Below are positions 44,536 through 56,700 of a DNA stretch of 64,000 nucleotides, piece by piece. The number at the start of each line of letters is the position of its first letter. Position 1 is the stretch's first letter. The notes under the pieces are model-generated. The model saw nothing but the letters and a program-made list of their open reading frames with translations. It was not told the origin of the DNA and did not search any database. Made by a program: the position numbers and the translations under genes. Source of the stretch: Oxytricha trifallax (taxonomy: Eukaryota; Ciliophora; Spirotrichea; Sporadotrichida; Oxytrichidae); contig ARYC01000358.1 of NCBI GenBank assembly GCA_000711775.1, forward strand, positions 1 through 64,000, written 5' to 3'.

Positions 44536-44803
44536 AAAATAATAAACTTACTTTAGTTATAGATTAAAAAGTAGGCTCTACAGAACTATTACATTATTAC
44601 TGTTGTTAAATAAGAGAGCAGTTCTTAATGATAAATGGTAATTTGTGTTCTAAAAGTTTCAAAAACAAGTTTTAGTTTTTACCATGTTTTAAATTTTACT
44701 CGTTTATTTTAATAATCATTTTTTATATTATAAAAGATATTGGTTTTAAAACAAATATAGTTACAAATATATTATATAAAACAAACAAATATTAACATTT
44801 AAT

Positions 44804-46948
44804 TCATTGAACTATAAGTTATTGCATTTCTTAGAATTTTCTAGGAAGTGTAGAATTTCCTGAACTTTTGAGTCTTTATTTTCTTCCTATAAATGCTGAA
44901 CTAGAATTTTAATTGTTTGAAGGTGTCTATGAGCCTATCAAGCCTGAAATAAGCCCATTTAAATTTGAAGATGTATTATTTTTATAATCGATTCTTTAAG
45001 AGGTCATTGGTCTCATTCTAGCTTTATTTGATGAACCTCTGTTTGCACTGTTTCTGAATTCTCCTAAAATTTTGTATTCTGATGAAGCTGCGTTTTACAT
45101 CTATAATCGACTTTGTTTGTTAATTTTCAAAATATTCTAGCCTATACCCTTTGCAGACATTGGATGTCTAGAAACAGAGTAAACAGAATTCATTGGGAAA
45201 ATGTCTTGATCGGAAAATCCTCCAGTTTTACCAATCAATTTGTTATAGTTTTTATAGAGACTATTCTACACTTGCTTTTTCTTAATGAATAGGTTGCTTT
45301 AATTATCAACTAAAGAGTCTCTTTAATCAAATAAGTTTTAAGAAGGTCCATTCAATATTTATGGAGTATATTAGCCTTTTGGATTTTATATCATTGATTG
45401 AGAATTTGTTTCTCTTTCTGATTCTAATCTATCAAGAAACTTGTGGTTTTCTACTGAAATAGTTTTGAGGTCAATTTGGATTTTCTACTTTATCTAGAAG
45501 AGTGAATCGTAGATAAACTTCAAATAATCATCATTAGATATTAGTAATTCTAGGACCTTTTGCTTATCGACAAGTTAAAATTACTAGAAGTTAGTATACA
45601 TATCAAGCTCTACAAAGTTAGAAGGAGTTTTTGATTTTTAGCTCCCATTAGAAAAGGGTTAATGATTTTACTATGATAATTTTCTTTTCTCAATATCTTT
45701 CCTAACACTTTCAATACATTCAACAAATATTTTTTGTAAATAGGAATCTTGTTAAACTCTATCTCCATTTACACTCTTAAGCTTCTTATATTCTTTTTCT
45801 AAGATCTCATTTCTGCTCTTTAATCTTTGAATTTTTTGGTTGAGTTGATCTTACTTTGAATCAACCACTTTTGAAATTTCATAAGCTAATCTATCTTTTT
45901 CTAAATTTGAATGTTTATCTAAAATTTTCTTGACAACATCGTAGCTGGTAACTGTGTCTTCATCCCATATAAGTTTTTAACTCTTTAATTGAGAGGCAAG
46001 ATTCCTCTCTAAAGTTCCTTAAGGGCTTGCTTACTCTGAATCTTCAGTCAAATTGTACAATGCTAACTACATATTATTCTTATCATTAAGATTTTCAGAG
46101 CTGACCAGACCTTTCTTGATGTCCCTTTAGTACTATATTAACTGCGAGCAATTATCCTGAGTCTTGCCTAAAGCCATCTTAAGTAATTTACTCTATCGTT
46201 TTTGTTTAGTAATTTGCATCATTAAAAACTGCTTTTCTTCCTCTAAAGTTTCATTTTTCTATCGCAACGACTCTGCTTCTCTTGTATGATGCTTATAAAG
46301 CTTTGATAAATTAAGCGCCTCACTTCTGAACCACTCAAGCTATCTCTCTAGAGACATGATTTTCTCATCTCTTCTCAATGCAAATTCTTGTTCACTGCAC
46401 TTCTTTTTCATTGCTACAAGCTCTTTTTAGATTTTCAACATGTGGCCCTAAATTCTTAACAAAAGTTTTTATACTTACTCTATACGCAGCCATAAAATCC
46501 TTTTCATGCTTAACAATCATGCCATCTATTTTATCATCTAAGTCGCTTATAACATTATGTATTTCAACGTGAATCTGTTTATACTCAACTGAATTATTTG
46601 CTAGAAATTATCACTTTGCGAATTAAATTTTACATTTTTAATGACTGTTCTAATGATTTTAGTCTACCCCTCTTGAACTAATGTGATTAAGATTTTGACC
46701 ATGATTATCATTAATGGATAAATTATGCTGATGTTTAACACCAGTTAAGAAAGTTTAATTATCATCTCCCTATTAAAGATAGAAGTTAAACTTCAAAAAT
46801 AACTTACTGTCATGGTAATGATGTTTTGATTGATGCTTGAGATTGGTTCTAAGAAGTAACTCAATTACTTTTACTGAGTATTTTCGAAATTAGTGATGTG
46901 AGCTTGACTTTAACGTTATCTTGCAGATAATTATTAATCAGCTTTCAT
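44804..46948 (-). CDS. Long coiled-coil protein
   Basis: ATG at 46948 (MKADQQLSARQRQSQAHITN), TGA at 44804-44806. Two or three AT-rich breaks in the first ~450 bp and one near 46440 are likely introns or IESs; one may use GTAAGT at 46790. Core: RRDEKIMSLERQLEWFRSEA, ETLEEEKQFLMMQITKQKRQ, YEISKVVDSKQDQLNQKIQR. The C-terminal ~200 residues are Ser/Asn/Arg-rich with SQ/SP sites (MSAKGIGQNILKINKQSR). The LERQLEWFRSEA block followed by a leucine-zipper-like stretch is common in centrosomal and ciliary coiled-coil proteins. No orthologue named. Confidence 0.65.
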
Positions 46949-47234
46949 TGTTTTATTTTTAATATAAGTAAATATATAATAAATTGACCTAGAGATTAAT
47001 TATATGAAGAATTAAACTTAATTTTTAATAGTTCGGATCAGTTAATTTAGAACTGATCAATATTACAAAGACTTATAAGACTGGTATTTCAAATGAAAGT
47101 ATAATATTTAAAATTTCTGATAAAAACACTTCACTATACTTTATCAAAACCTTGAAAACAAAATGGGGGAAATATTGCATTGCTTAATGTTCTTTATTTA
47201 TGAAAATTAGTTTTAAACCCTTTTAAACACACCA
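46949..47234. promoter_or_regulatory. Divergent upstream region of two genes
   Basis: 286 bp of AT-rich DNA between the minus-strand coiled-coil gene and the plus-strand Gln-rich gene, so it probably holds both promoters. No defined motif. Confidence 0.4.
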
Positions 47235-47873
47235 ATGAACAATTCAACTCTTATTTAATAAATACAGCAAACACCTTCACCTCAAATCTAGCTATAGACT
47301 AGCAAGTCTGCTTTCACTCCAGTAGTTCACAGGCCCACTGCAGTGAGACAGTCACCCATAAACATCTTTGAGCCATCTCCAATGCAAAAGCATCTTTTGT
47401 ACATGAGTGCTCTCATGAGGCAACAAAGTAAATAGATGTCAGAGCAATAAATCTATTACTAAGTGCCAATTCAGCAGCAATCTACCATGATACCTATTTA
47501 GTTGTTCTAAAAGGTGCAATCTCCTAACAAGCAGGTCACTCCCACACAGTTCCTAAAAGCATTTGGTGGGAAATTAGAGCAAATAAATAATACTCCAAAC
47601 ATGGTTAGATCTGAAAGCATTCAACATCAATTGTAATAGCAACATTAGCTTTTTGTAAATGGGCCAAGAGGATTCAGTTACGAGGTGCTTCTTCCACAGA
47701 AATCTCTCTTGAATCGCTCTCCATTAAGTATAAACCTCATAACTATAAATAAATTGGTTAACAGGTTCATAACTCCATATAATATTCTGACATTTGCTTA
47801 AATCTTGAACATTGAAAAGATATATTATAATGTATTCATTAAGTATTAAAATTTGAAGGAATTTTATGCATGA
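47235..47873 (+). CDS. Gln/Ser/Pro-rich protein, 212 residues
   Basis: One uninterrupted frame, ATG 47235 (MNNSTLIQQIQQTPSPQIQL) to TGA 47871-47873, with over a dozen TAA/TAG Gln codons. Middle: RQSPINIFEPSPMQKHLLYM and SPNKQVTPTQFLKAFGGKLE. The C-terminus is more hydrophobic (LITINKLVNRFITPYNILTF). No domain recognised; SP/TP sites suggest phosphorylation. Intronless and IES-free, unlike most neighbours. A foldback element follows 54 bp downstream. Confidence 0.65.
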
Positions 47874-47926
47874 TGTAAAAATTTATTATTAAATTTGGTG
47901 TAATTATTGTCATAGAGGATCATGTT

Positions 47927-48349
47927 GATATTGTAGAAATACATTCGAAATTGGAAAATTAATTTAAATTAGAAATTAAATTATTATAATTATTGGCAGT
48001 TAAAGTTGGCCAATTTAAACGATCTTGGGCTCATTCGATAGAGAATTCAAAATTAGCTGGACTTTATTATTGGCGGTACTATTTTATCTCATCCCTGGAG
48101 CGAGATAACTCGGCTTTAATGTAGGGGTATAATTTAATGAATTTAGAGGCGTTTAATTAAAGCCGAGTTATCTCGCTCCAGGGATGAGATAAAATAGTAC
48201 CGCCAATAATAAAGTCCAGTTAATTTTGAATTCTCTATCGAATGAGCCCAAGATCGTTTAAATTGGCCAACTTTAACTGCCAAGATTTTTATTTATATTT
48301 ATTTTTAAAAAAATTAATTTTCCAAATTCAAATGTATTTCTACAATATC
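47927..48349. mobile_element. Foldback element M1
   Basis: Near-perfect palindrome with ends GATATTGTAGAAATACATT and its complement. The inner core TACTATTTTATCTCATCCC, then GAGCGAGATAACTCGGCTTT, repeats inverted across a ~45-base centre. No ORF. Shares end and core motifs with M3 at 58779. Confidence 0.88.
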
Positions 48350-48619
48350 AAATAAAACTTAGCAACTCATAATATTTTCAAATAATTTTAATTCAGCTTG
48401 AAAATTTAAATTCCATAGTTTAAAATAATTTAAAAAAATTATCCCATAAATGTATGGCATTTATAATTAAATAAATTGGTATTTAATTTTAAAATAAGAA
48501 TCTTTATTAATTTTAATAATTAAAATCTTAATACTTTTTATTAAATTCTTCTTTACAAAACTTTTTAGTCATTAATTTATAAATAGAATAATATAAAGTT
48601 TTTAAGTGGTGATACAGGG
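48350..48619. other. AT-rich spacer
   Basis: Extremely AT-rich; nothing recognised. Confidence 0.35.
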
Positions 48620-50491
48620 ATGAACTCAGATGGAAGCGCAGACCTTGATAAAGACATGGATTCAACTGACTTTAGCCAGTAAAGTGCCAGCAATTAAAGC
48701 TTATAAAACTCCTAGCAAAATTTGACAGAAAAGTCGAAAAAACAATCTCGGAATTAATTAGAAATTAATGGGATTTAAAACTCTACAAAAAAGAAACTTA
48801 ATTTTAATGCATTCATTTTATTATGTAAAACTTAAATAGCTCTGTTTTTAAGAATAAATAAAATAAAGGCAAGTAAAAAGTATTTTTTAATTATATTTGC
48901 TTCTATTATTTTTTAAAGTGGTTTTTAATATTTTTATTAGGAAAATTCTTTGTAATAACAAAAAAGGACTTTAATTATGATGTTTTATGTTTTAGGAATA
49001 CATTTTAATGAATTAATATTAAAATATTTTATATTGAAACCATTGCAGATACCAAAGCCAATGTACAAAAATTCTGAATCTAATTCTATTTTAGCTTGGA
49101 TCCCGCAATTTTAGCGAGACTTTACTTTTTGCATTATATCTGAATTATCCTAGAAAGCAGGATATTTAATTTTCAACAAACTCTTATAAATAGTAAAAGG
49201 GCCTTTTCTGGCTTATGCTAGAGATAAATATTCATTCTAGAAATACCAAAAAATAGATTTATTTATTTTCTTTACTTTCCATTGAGTATAATGAAGCAAG
49301 ATATAAATAATTAATTCATTTTTCACCAAAAAATTGAATTAATTTTAATAATATTAATTTATCATATCTTCCAAAATAAAAAATTATTATGATTTATTTA
49401 AAACAATTTATGAGGTTTTTTAATTGTAATTGATAATATTCTTTCATCAGATGACTTGAATGAATGCGTGGATTTCCTGTTAAAAAAGGAAAAACCAGAA
49501 ATCAAGAAAGATTCAAAGGGTGCCACTCTCAGAGTCATAAGACACAATTCCAGTGCCAAGAGCAAGGAGAAGAAGAAGCGTTAGAGAAAGAATCTGGATC
49601 AGCACTCAATCTTATCAGAATAAACACCCCAAAACCCCTTAATTGTTCTTTGATACTGATAAGGATTGATATAATTGATAATTCTATGTTATTTAAAAAT
49701 AATATAACTATTTAAATCTTTAAAATTCCTCTAATAAATATTTTTGTAAAATTAAATTTACTATAAATTATTAACTTTTTTGTTAAATCAAATTATAATT
49801 TATCGATGAAAGTATTTGTTCATTTATTAGTAATTGTTTTGTTTTTTTTAAAATAACTTTATTTTTATTAAAATTTGGAATTTTACCAATTCAGTTTTAG
49901 GATTGCATTTTATTAGAACGTCAGTAATTCTTATACTCATATTCTTTTTACGAAACCCTTTAATTAGGTAAAAGAAATTAAAAATAGGAAAAATAAATCA
50001 AATTATATAAAGAGGGATGATTAAAATCGAATTTTTTCTTTACCTTAGATAAAGTATTACATGTTTTAACTTTTAATATAAGTAATTTAAATGCATTTTT
50101 CCATATTCACTTATAAAGTAAAATTAATATAACTTGCGTAATTTAGTGAAGTTGTACTCAATATTTCAATATTTTTAAACATAAATAAAAAAATCTTCAC
50201 TGGAAACATTTTCTCTTATATTTTGAATTTATAGTTGAGCATCTATAACTTTTTTATATCTTTACGAAAAAAAGCCCCACACCTTTGTAATTTTGGAATG
50301 TTATATATTTACTAACACAAATTCTATCATTAAATGAAATTTTTTGTGTTAAATACTTCGATAGAAATCCCAATTGGGATAAAATAACTATTCAAAGGCT
50401 TTCTGACGAATTAGGCTTGAAAGAGAGCTAAATCTATAAATGGAACTGGGACCAAAGAAAAAAAACTGGTCTCTCCCTCGAGGAACAATGA
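48620..50491 (+). CDS. Divergent homeobox-like protein, in three segments
   Basis: Segment 1 (48620-~48830) starts MNSDGSADLDKDMDSTDFSQ and is Ser/Gln-rich. Segment 2 (~49450-49640) reads NECVDFLLKKEKPEIKKDSK then a basic arm KSKEKKKRQRKNLDQHSIL, like the N-terminal arm and helix 1 of a homeodomain. Segment 3 (~50350-50491) reads KYFDRNPNWDKITIQRLSDE then LGLKESQIYKWNWDQRKK, i.e. helix 2, turn and recognition helix with WNWDQR in place of WFQNRR; TGA 50489-50491. The gaps (~600 and ~700 bp) are AT-rich and presumably IESs. One possible join of segments 2 and 3 uses repeat TTGT but was not proved. Predicted sequence-specific DNA-binding protein. Confidence 0.6.
48835..49445 (+). other. AT-rich insert between homeobox segments 1 and 2
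   Basis: About 600 bp with no coding capacity. Pointer not resolved. Confidence 0.4.
49627..49638 (+). repeat. C4A4C4 telomere-like motif
   Basis: CCCCAAAACCCC at the 3' edge of homeobox segment 2. It could be the edge of an element remnant, as in the IES at 35538-35602, or chance. Confidence 0.5.
49740..50330. other. AT-rich insert, nothing recognised
   Basis: Nearly 600 bp lacking any supported ORF, between homeobox segments 2 and 3. Confidence 0.4.
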
Positions 50492-50729
50492 ATCTTTCGA
50501 GATTTCTGCATCCTCAGAAATTCTTATCCAAATAAATAAACACATTTGTAAATAAATTAACAGTCTAAGCTATGGATCTTTGTGATATGAATCATGATTA
50601 TTGATTCTATCATTAATTTCCTTAGTAATATATATGTTGAAAATAAATAATCCGTATATCTAATTTTGTGAACTAATAATTTCTATTTCAAAATACATAT
50701 CTCTACTTTATATTACTAATTGCGAATCT

Positions 50730-53700
50730 TTGCAGTTTCTTAGCCTAAAATCTTTTACAAAACTTTTCTTGCAACAAAAGTTGAAAACCCATCATTCTTA
50801 AAATATATATAATTTGATTAAATTTGAATTCAACCAGGTGTTTGACCAATCTCTACAACTTACGAAAGTTCCAAACCACCTCGATGCATAACCTTTTCTT
50901 AATTGCTATTATGTGCCATCGATTAAAGTAGAAGGTGACACAGTCAGGACATTATTGTTATTAATTGCAGCAAAAGGATATGAAGGAGGATGCACTACAA
51001 TTCCATGATAATACTCTTTTAAATCATCCCTGATATTCAGATATTTATCAATTTCTTGTGCATATAATCCAATTTTGTTGTCTTTTAGAAGACCAGCATA
51101 ATTGTCCAAAATATCACCACTTTTCTCACTCCACACTTCAAAACGGATATCAAATTCTGAATTAATTAAAAAAATTAAATTTAAGAGAATTTGATTTTAC
51201 AGTTCGATAATATGTACTTCCGAAAGTGAAAGCTATTGAACTAGTTGAGAAGAATTAATTGTATTCTCCATGTATGTAGGTATCTGTTTATAGATTAAAA
51301 TAAAAACGTTACTATTTTTATTAAGTTTATACATATTCGTACAAAGAGGACCCTGTCTGTGAGCCTGACGAAACACCAAAAACTTTACTCGTATGCTTGA
51401 AAGATATAGTATACTGTAGTCTAACTGATGGAGTGTCCTATAGTGGAGCAAGAGATCTACAATCAATTGTAATTTATTTCAATTAACTCATTATTTAAAA
51501 TATGATAAAAGGGAGTTTAAATGATTAAAATTATTGCAAGTTTTTTAAGCATAAATTAGTTTATTTTGAAATTTGGAGAAATATTTAAAAGCCCAAAATT
51601 ACTCAATAAAATGCTTAAATATATTTAATCTTAAAGAATTAAATGATATAAAAAATTAATGATTAAAAATTATAAATAAAAAAACTCTTATGAACTCTTA
51701 GAAAACAATTTTTATGAGAAAAAGAATTAAATATGGCTTATTGAAAAATTTGAATAAATACAATTATACAGATGCTATACAGATTAAGCAAAACTGCATA
51801 AATTATAAAATATTTCCCTCTAACCAGGAATTTATCTTTTAGATTTATTTTTTAATTTCATGAAGTATTAAAGTGAATTTTAAAAAAAAATAATTATGTT
51901 AGTTACTTTTAGAATATTATTTTGCATAATTGCCATTTATGAGATATTGCAAACATATCTTATTTTAGAAAAGTAACTTTGTAACATGCTTTTTATTAAG
52001 AATTCCTAGATTTTAATGTAAAATTATCATTAACTACTTAAGGAATTAGGCTTGAAATTAGAAATTAAGCCTTATAATCTTAAAGACCTAAAATTCATTG
52101 ATTACATTATAATTTAAATTAAAGTTTTGCACTTTCTTTATTTATTCTCTAAAATGTCCCAAAATACACAAAAAATTAGTTCTCTAAGACATTAAACTAA
52201 TTTGTTTTTAGGATTATATTTTTATCAATTCTATAGAAAATTTATTCTTAAATAAGTTGATTTTTATAAATATCTACAATAGTTATTTATGATTTTATTT
52301 TTCTACCATCTCAATAGTTATGATAATAATGGTTTAATTTATGCCTTCTACTTTTAATAATATAAATATATATATACATATATTTTTTTTAAATGAGGAT
52401 TGCACTGAGCATATAAATATTTCTATTATTAAGTTGCTGTTTAAGAAGCATTAAGCCAATTTATGGCTGTGTCGCTACGTGAAGTACTTAATGTATGATA
52501 AGTTAATCTCACATTTGCCTAGTCTCCTTTTACGAGATCTAAAAAGAACAAATTTTAATGATAATTTCAAATTTTAAACTTTTTTTGTAATTACCTTTAT
52601 CTAAGAAAACTATTAAAGCAGATGTGTCTAGATCTTTGTCATAGTGCACTTCATATAAGCTAGTTTCTTATAAAGCATATTCATGAAACCTGCCATAATT
52701 TTTATTAATTAAAGAACGAAACAAATATAATTTTAACCATTTTATAATCAATCTCAACTTTAGTGATTTTTATGTCTTGGAAATCCAACACAATCAAAAC
52801 CCCAAACCCTTTCATTAGTTTGATTGAGTTTTTGATTGATAAAAGTAGACTATTAAGGCATACTTTATTAGAGTTTTAATAGGGTTTATGTTGGGGTTAA
52901 TGTTTAAATATTAGTAATTTAAGTGAGTATAACAAGATTGTTTTTAAAATATTTCACACAAACATAAGCTTAGAGTCATGAAGTAGTTCTCTGAATTTTA
53001 TCTTTCTAAATTGTTGTTTGATTGTATCTATTGTTTGTTAATTCTCTTAGCTTGGCTTGATAATAGTTGAGCATGCAAGTTCTCTGAGACCTCCATTGAT
53101 TTTATTTTTATCGAGATATTGCTTGATTCTTTACATAGAATCTCTCTCACCCATGCAGCTAAAGTAATCGTTTCTTGGCATGTCGCTCTCTATTATTATT
53201 ACTGCTTGAGCCCGGATATCCCATTAAGTGTCTCCATCTCTCCAATCCTCTCTCTGGGAAATATCCAGGAGTGCCATATACATTTCCTTATGCAGAGGCT
53301 TGCACTCTTTGAGCTCTGTTGAAGTCAATAATATAAACTCTAAGAGGCTGAAAGTTCATCATGATGTTCTCTGGCTTTAAGTCTCTATGAACATAACCTA
53401 GCTTGTGAAGCTCTTCAATCCCCTCCACTATATGCTATACTATCTAGCTAACTTATCTCTGACATCTATTGTCAGATAAGTTCTCTGTAAGTCATTCAAG
53501 TAAAGGAAGCAAGCTAGATGATATGCCTGCACTCATTTAACTTTGCCTTTTAAAGAGCATAATACTCATTAGCAAATTCCATTTGGAACTTGTCATCAGC
53601 AAGGAAGTAATTGAAAGGATATATCTTATAAGCATATTAGTCATCAGTAATGACTCTCTTCTCTATTTTATCTTCAAGAGTGAGGTAGCTTTCTAGGCAA

Positions 53701-56700
53701 GAATCTAAGTCAATAATTTTTAATATAGGAATCTTCATTGCCTCTATTTTAACCATGATTTTATTGATCTCAGAGACTTGAAAATTCTTTACTGCTTTCT
53801 CCATTTTTACTTACTTCTAGACTTCAATTCTAAGAGACTCCACTGGGTTTCTTGATCTTCTCTTTTAGAGGAATTTATTCCCTGTAGGTTCATGAATAAT
53901 GACAAAACTTTAATTGTGCTTTTTCTTTAAGTGAACTTTGAGGTCTCTAGCATGAGAATATGGATTCTCACAGAACTCACAGACATTCTTCCCATCTTTC
54001 TTTTAATGCTTGAGACATAACCTTGGCAAATCGTTGTGTATATCTCTCAAGTGTCTCTTATAAGTTGACTTGTAAGGGAAAACTTTATTGCATTCTTTGC
54101 ATTAATAGTCAACTTTGGCTGGTATTTATTAATGCTCTATGGCGGGTTGTTTAACCTCCTCCTCAATTTGCACAGCTTCTATGATAACCTCCTACTTAAC
54201 TTATATTTAAATCTCAAAGCTAGACTGGTCAAAGTTGTCATAAGTAGGCTCCCACTGAGTACAAGCGTCTCTGGTCTCTACTTTTCTTGGTTGCTGGAAT
54301 GATAATTTTGATTGGCTTGATCCAAGTAATGCCGCTCTTTTTAACAGGTTAGTGCTCATTTTAGTTTGCTGATAAATTTTATTATAATAATGATAAAATA
54401 TACCTTGATAAACTATAATAGTAGAGTATTAGACACTCTGGTAGATTCTTTGCTGAGAGGTAAGAAAATTAACTAACCATAAAAGACTGTAAGTTGACAT
54501 ATTTTATGAGAATTTTATACTTTATAGTAAATTAAAATACTCCTAATGAAGTTTTGTTTCTCTAGGAGGTCCTCCAAATCAAGTTTGAACTTAATTTGGA
54601 GGACCTCCTAAAATAATTAAACATTATTAGGAGCAATTTAATGGAGATAGATTGGTAAAAATGGAAATCAATCTGTGAAACTTGGAGCAAGTTTTTCAAT
54701 GCTTCTCCTCATATCTTTTCAAGGTTGACCTCCAGTAGGTCCTCCCTATTTATTAGTAAGATTTTAATAAACTTAGAATGGATATCCATAATTTTAAATT
54801 TCATTAACATTTCTAGAAAGAGGAAGCAAGATGGAGTCTATGAATGATGCAATGAAGAGAATTTAATCTCAAGATTTAATAGGAAAATTTCGAAGTAAAG
54901 AGGACCTCTATAGGTACTTGGTTTAGCAAGGTAAGTTCTTAAGCAAGATTAATAAATTCATTATAGTTGGATTGTTCTTGGCGACTTAGGAGGGAACAAA
55001 AATCTCATTCTTAAAAGCATTGCTTAGCGAAGTTATAAAAGCATTTAAGTCTAATGAAATAAAGATGATAGAGATACCTAACTACCCTAAAAAATCAGTA
55101 ACAAATCTCTATGATGATGCTATAAGTGATAAAGATGATGCTCTCTACCTTCCATCAAAGCTATAATTCTCTAATAAGTTGCCAGAGAAAAACTTCTTCT
55201 TTGGTGTCCTTGGAACTCTCAAACCTGAGTACTTAAATGAAGTAATTTAAGAAGCTCATAAGAAACGCTACAGCATCTCTCCTGAAGAAAAAGAGAAGCA
55301 AGGTATTAAAATAAGTGACACCTGGCTGTAGGAACTTCAAAAGCATCGTTTCATCTCAAGTAAGCTTAGTCTTCTAACTTTATAAAAAAAACTGGTACTG
55401 CTATATATTGATGAAAGAGCGCAGCAAATTAAACAGAGAGAGAAAGTCTCAAGTAAAACATGAATTGAGTAAGAGGCTCTTCAAATATTAATAAATGCCA
55501 GAAGAGATGAACATAGATGCAGGAGCTTGCACTAATAGAAGAAACATAGGCCCAAGCAAGCCTTAAGAGGAAGAAAAGAAAGAGAAGCCTAATCTCTTTC
55601 TGGGTTAATTTAATATGTGACTAGTTCATTAATATAAATCTAAAACTTATTTATATACACAAAATCTCCCTTCTCTTGCGCATACTTTAGCTTTCTCATC
55701 GCTGACTCTCTTAGCAGCACTCTTAATAAAATCGACTGTATCTATCTTTAAATCATGCATCAGATGGTAGAGCAGCAGCAGTTTCTTGTAGTAAGTCTTG
55801 ATTTAACTCCAATAGAATTCGATTCCATTAAACTGTGGGCTCTAGGGAACGTTACATATAGGTGTTATGTTTAACTCTTCATAACCTTTCTTTGACTCCT
55901 TAGTCTTATTAACTGAGAGGTTACCTACAAACAGGATGATCTCTTAATCATTGTATTTATCTCTGAGTTATTGCAAGAACTTAATATATTATTCGGTCTT
56001 TATAGAACGAGGTTGAATAACATAAGTCTCGAGGCCACTATCTTCACTTATTCCACCAAGAATAGCATGAGTTTTCACCTTAATTTTTTAATCATAAACT
56101 TCTATATTACTATACCTCTTGTACAAAGACCTTGATATTAAGGTATTGAATGTAAATACTGCCTCATCAGCGTGTATGAACTTTATATTATGCTCTTAAG
56201 ACCTCTGCATTTAATCGAATATATAATTTAAATTAGTCTTATAAAATGGAACATTAAAGTCAATCACTCTCTTAATGCGATTGACTGTCTTGTAAGATAT
56301 TCCGTTCTTTTTATATATGTTAGCTATCGATTAAGCAGATATGTGAAGCTCAGGAAATTTGCGGTGAAACATCACAGCTCTTTAAGCTAGAGAGAAATGA
56401 GCCCGGTATTTAAGAGTCTTATTATTAATTAGATATTCAATAAGATTCTGCTAAAATTTTAATGGTCTCTTAGGCTTAGAATTATGATGCCATTTCTTTA
56501 AATTCAATGCTAATAGACAGTGAGACCTCACAGTTGCTGGAAATTTATGGAGTAGCCTTGCTATAAACGTGTAATTAAGGATAGGCTTGAGTTGATCATT
56601 ATATTCATCACATCCATATCGCAACTTAAACAATAAATCTATATATTCATTGTCATAAACAAACCCAAAACCTCGCATATACTCACTAGAAATACTAATA

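Noticed and set aside
49627..49638. C4A4C4 as a real chromosome end
   Set aside because: A single unit in the middle of germline DNA; macronuclear telomeres are added de novo and are much longer.
51233..51466. 77-residue ORF MIVDLLLHYRTLHQ...
   Set aside because: The neighbouring frame (LAPLQDTPSVRLQYTISF) matches LTA4H; this is its shadow.
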